From: Trochalopteron elliotii | Taxonomy: Eukaryota; Chordata; Aves; Passeriformes; Leiothrichidae | DNA length: 64,000 bases | Direction: 5' to 3' | Assembly: GCA_024734555.1 (NCBI GenBank) | Contig: JANPWX010000360.1 | Coordinates: 1,744,166 to 1,808,165, forward strand | In this document: positions 61,290 through 64,000 of the stretch, one piece after another | Position numbering within the stretch: the first letter of the stretch is position 1 | How the letters are laid out: each line of letters begins with the position of its first letter | The notes under the pieces: generated by a model | The model's input: only the letters and a program-made list of their open reading frames with translations | Told to the model about the DNA's origin: nothing | Databases searched by the model: none | Position numbers and translations under genes: made by a program

Positions 61290-61440
61290 TCCTCCGAGCT
61301 CCCAACAGCATCTTTGTTAATAGATGAGTACATTCACTTAAGGGCGCTAAATCGAGATCCCTTTTTAATGGCTAAACTGTAGCGCTTTATAAACCACATT
61401 CTCTGTGTGCTTTAATCCACTGGGATAGTGATCAGGAAAA
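61290..61440. promoter_or_regulatory. candidate conserved non-coding element
   Basis: AT-rich with retained CpGs: CACTTAAGGGCGCTAAATCG, TTTTTAATGGC, GTAGCGCTTTATAAACC, GCTTTAATCCACTGG. It has no repeat or coding match. Confidence 0.4.
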
Positions 61441-62279
61441 AGGCTTCAAATCTTTTCACGTGGAAAAAAAAAAGACACAGGAGGAACATGAAAGATCTTC
61501 ATTTACTACATGAAATTTCACTTTCTGTCAAGTTAAAATAATTTTCAAAAGTTGGTCCCTGTCCCAGATTACAAACATGCACAGCAGGGCAAGACAATGC
61601 AGGGGGTTAATTAGTTTAGGAGGGGGAAAAAAATTAAACAATTGAAAGGAGCAGCACTGAACACTGCAAAAGTCTTTGGCTGCTTTTTTTCAGCATTGAT
61701 TTTAGTCTGTTTTCTCTGAATTTCTTAGTCAAGAGAGCTGAGATCTACAGAGACTTCTGTGAAAAATAGAACTGGCAAAAAAAATGAAGTGGTCTAAAAT
61801 TACATTCTAAGCAATAAAATAATTTCTTCTATGAGCCAAGTAATCTAACTTATTTTTGAGAAGAAAACTGATGAACTTCTCTTACAGCTTGAGCCATGAA
61901 GAAATGCATGGAGCCTTAAATGCAGCTAGATTACTTTTGCACAGCCAGTTTAGAAGGAAAAACCTCCTCTTTGGTGATACTGAAACTATTCTAAAAGAGA
62001 CACATTTGTATATCTCAAGAGACAAGGCTCTGAGTTTGCACTGCCACGGTTAAAAAACAAGTTTGGAAGCTACAAATATTTGAACCACGTCCTCTAAGCT
62101 GGCTGCATCACAAACAAATGATTCCATGCAAGTGGAGAAATCTGGCATCTTTGGGGCGCGGGGGGTGGGGGGAAGGGAGGGGGAAGAAAGAAGGGAAAAA
62201 AACCCAAATAACATTTACTGATTACTAGATCTCTTAAAAAAAACCTGCTAGAAAACTACAGCTGTAAAAGTAGGAAGGG
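61441..62279. other. non-coding DNA with a G-quadruplex-type tract
   Basis: No gene is supported. AT-rich sequence with short A runs is followed by the G-rich tract at 62,153-62,183. Otherwise nothing I can name. Confidence 0.4.
62153..62183 (+). other. strong G-quadruplex motif
   Basis: Five runs of three to six G are separated by one- to three-base spacers (GGGGCGC, GGGGGGT, GGGGGGAA, GGGA, GGGGG). This satisfies the G3+N1-7 rule with surplus runs on the plus strand. Confidence 0.8.
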
Positions 62280-62420
62280 ATTTGCATAACCTACTGCTCT
62301 GTAGGTCTCCGCGCACCCAAAGGATTAGCCAAGCATTCATTACCATGAATATCTTGAATTACGTTACCGATTTATACGACAGAGTATAAAATACTGCACA
62401 AGAAGACTGGCTTTTTCCCT
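62280..62420. promoter_or_regulatory. candidate conserved non-coding element
   Basis: GGGATTTGCATAACC (octamer-like), AAAGGATTAGCC (bicoid/OTX-type GGATTA), CATTCATTACCATGAAT and TTGAATTACGTTACCG are packed in 140 bp with retained CpGs. It is enhancer-like by texture. Confidence 0.45.
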
Positions 62421-62719
62421 GCGAAATGAATTGGCTTAACCACTGCTTGAAAGAGATCTACATACTAAGGGCTCTTCTACTCACCTCTCTTTACAGTCCC
62501 GTGAAAGTCAGTCACAGCAATTCGGTTGCTCTTAGGACTAGCTTTAATCTTGGAGGAGATCCTCTAGGAAAAAAAAAAAAACAACCCGTGTCTGCTCTCC
62601 GGCTTCTGGCGGGTTTTAAGCAGGGTGCAACTCTGGCTAAAAGTAGGAGAGAGACTTTTCTCCGTATTCCCCTCATATTTGTAAATACAGCCCTGCTCTG
62701 CAGGGCTCGGCGCTAGCGG

Positions 62720-62960
62720 AACATGAGGAATGCCCACTGGCGTTTGTCAGCTCTCCACACTATCTTTCTTTATACGTGAGGGCTGATTTCCCGCAGACAT
62801 CATTGTTATGATGGCTCATTTAATCAAACTGTTTAATTGCTCCGGTAATCACTATCATCATCACAGGTACTCAATCATTCATCATTTTGGAGGGGTTTAT
62901 TGACCTCTGGAGCTCATTCCCTTCGCCTATTAAAATCAGGCCAAATATCTGTAACTACCC
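62720..62960. promoter_or_regulatory. candidate conserved non-coding element
   Basis: ATCATTGTTATGATGG (SOX-like), CATTTAATCAAACTG, GTTTAATTGCTCCGG, GGTAATCACTATCATC, TCAATCATTCATCA and CCTATTAAAATCAGG succeed one another without any repeat or coding feature. Among the densest clusters of homeodomain-type cores here. Confidence 0.5.
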
Positions 62961-63373
62961 TTTGAGTAATTTTCTTAAAGTTAAAAAACCCCAAACCGCC
63001 GAAAAGCATCGTCATCACCACGAAAAGCCAAGCAAACCAAAATCTAACGGAATACTATATTTTCTGCCGTGACTTTCAAAAGCCATCTACGTATGAGGCC
63101 ACATTCACAACCGGGTACATAATCATTGATAAATTCCACTATTAACGGGATAGTCTGTTTTAGATTTTATGTGCAGGGGACCGTGAACGAGGGTGGGGGG
63201 TTGGGGAGGACAAAACTGCAGCAATCGATAGTTTGACCATCGCTCCTCCCCTAAACTTCAAGCATCCCCCATGATTGATGAGCCCCGGTAGCTTTGGTAA
63301 TTGACTGCTCTGAGGTAAGGCATGGTGTAGCTTCAGCGAAGTGATTGGGCGAGAGAAACGCACCAAAATTAAC

Positions 63374-63398
63374 GCGTGTGTGTGTGTGCCTGTGTGTT
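63374..63398 (+). repeat. TG/CG dinucleotide tract
   Basis: GCGTGTGTGTGTGTGCCTGTGTGTT is a short TG repeat with interruptions, of Z-DNA type. Confidence 0.8.
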
Positions 63399-63425
63399 CG
63401 GAAAAGTTCATTTGGTACTCGAGGG

Positions 63426-63439
63426 TGGGGGGGGGGGTG
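63426..63439 (+). repeat. G homopolymer tract
   Basis: A run of about 11 G with neighbouring GGG, one of several plus-strand G runs in this region. Confidence 0.8.
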
Positions 63440-63884
63440 CATCATCTCACTTAATTTGCTAAATAACCCCACCGTAATTAGCACTACCATTAGAAGGCAT
63501 TACCGAGCTAATACTCCAGCATACATTCCACAAGCGCAACGTCGATAAACGGTAAAGTCCAGCAACACACACACGTAAATACTGCGCTCACCGCCGGATC
63601 CGCTCAAAACGAACATGCAAACAGAAATCTACATAACATCTGGATCTCTCCTACAAAAGACCGAGCATGACTTTGTTTTTAAGCCCTTTACAAAGCCTGG
63701 CAGCCTAATCGCAAAACTAAAAGGGATTTCCCCCTCTTCCCTCCGCCTCTCCCCGCCCTCCCCCCCGCTTCAAGACATCCAGAGCGTGTTTGATAGCAGC
63801 GATCACTTAATGAAGAGCGGTGCCCAACACGGTTTGAACGAGGCGCGTTCTCCTCATGCCCTGGAAAATTAATTTTTAGCAAAG

Positions 63885-64000
63885 CACAATGAATTGTCAG
63901 AGGGAAGAAGCCGTGCGGGCGGCGCGGGGTGCTGGCGGGGCCGGGATCGCCGTGCCGGAGCAGCCCCGCCGCCGGGGCCAGAGCAACTTTGCGCGGCCCC
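63885..64000. promoter_or_regulatory. CpG island 4, left edge
   Basis: CpG-dense, GC-rich sequence starts near 63,905 (GCCGTGCGGGCGGCGCGGGG) and runs off the window. It follows AAAATTAATTTTTAGC and an AT-rich flank. It is likely the edge of a promoter or first-exon island of the gene served by the upstream elements. No coding frame can be assigned from what is visible. Confidence 0.65.

Larger units (their letters stand above)
63060..63560. promoter_or_regulatory. candidate conserved non-coding block
   Basis: Includes CATAATCATTGATAAATTCC, CAATCGATAG, CATGATTGATGAG, GGTAATTGACTGC, CTTAATTTGC and ACCGTAATTAGCACTACC. A TG microsatellite and a G run interrupt it. Retained CpGs are frequent. Probably regulatory DNA just outside the next island. 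Confidence 0.45.

Noticed and set aside
1..64000. Bacterial-type features such as operons, CRISPR arrays, ribosome binding sites and origins
   Set aside because: The window is vertebrate nuclear DNA. No regularly spaced repeats with spacers and no dense gene packing are present.

Overview
This is 64 kb of vertebrate nuclear DNA, most likely from a bird. The sequence is AT-rich and CpG-poor for about 54 kb. It carries a 5'-truncated CR1 LINE with the typical 3' end of avian and reptilian CR1, three retroviral solo LTRs, very old MIR-like and CR1/L3-like relics, and tracts of the GGTTT and AAACC kind common in bird assemblies. No protein-coding gene, tRNA or rRNA could be supported. All open reading frames are short, and the longest uninterrupted one (207 codons) lies inside a CpG island, where stop codons are rare.

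Layout: 1-54,600 reads as a gene desert. Its datable content is a solo LTR (11,899-12,506, plus strand), a related solo LTR in the opposite orientation (41,002-41,614), and a third, different LTR (about 52,832-53,117). There is also a CR1 tail (about 47,365-47,800), an older CR1/L3 relic (about 38,270-39,110), several MIR-like pieces and scattered microsatellites. A 353-base assembly gap (34,334-34,686) abuts a GGAA tetranucleotide array. A perfect 22-bp inverted repeat with a 4-nt loop lies at 42,979-43,026. Several non-repeat stretches in the desert have the homeodomain-like AT vocabulary of conserved regulatory DNA, but that reading is weak without an alignment.

From about 54,600 to the right edge the character changes. 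Four CpG-rich islands (about 54,730-55,310, 55,540-55,850, 58,850-59,270, and 63,885 to the edge) alternate with AT-rich stretches full of TAATTA, TGACAG and ATTGTT-type motifs, and with plus-strand G-tracts. This is the layout usually seen around a developmental transcription factor gene: a gene desert with enhancers leading into a multi-island promoter region. The coding exons are not in the window and I do not name the gene. Splice-like signals at 55,621, 57,544, 58,373 and 59,329 suggest that a non-coding or 5'-untranslated transcript may cross the island region on the plus strand.

The best-supported results are the two LTRs of one family, each with an intact, different 6-bp target-site duplication (TAAACC and ATATAC). 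I found no novel enzymatic or defence system.
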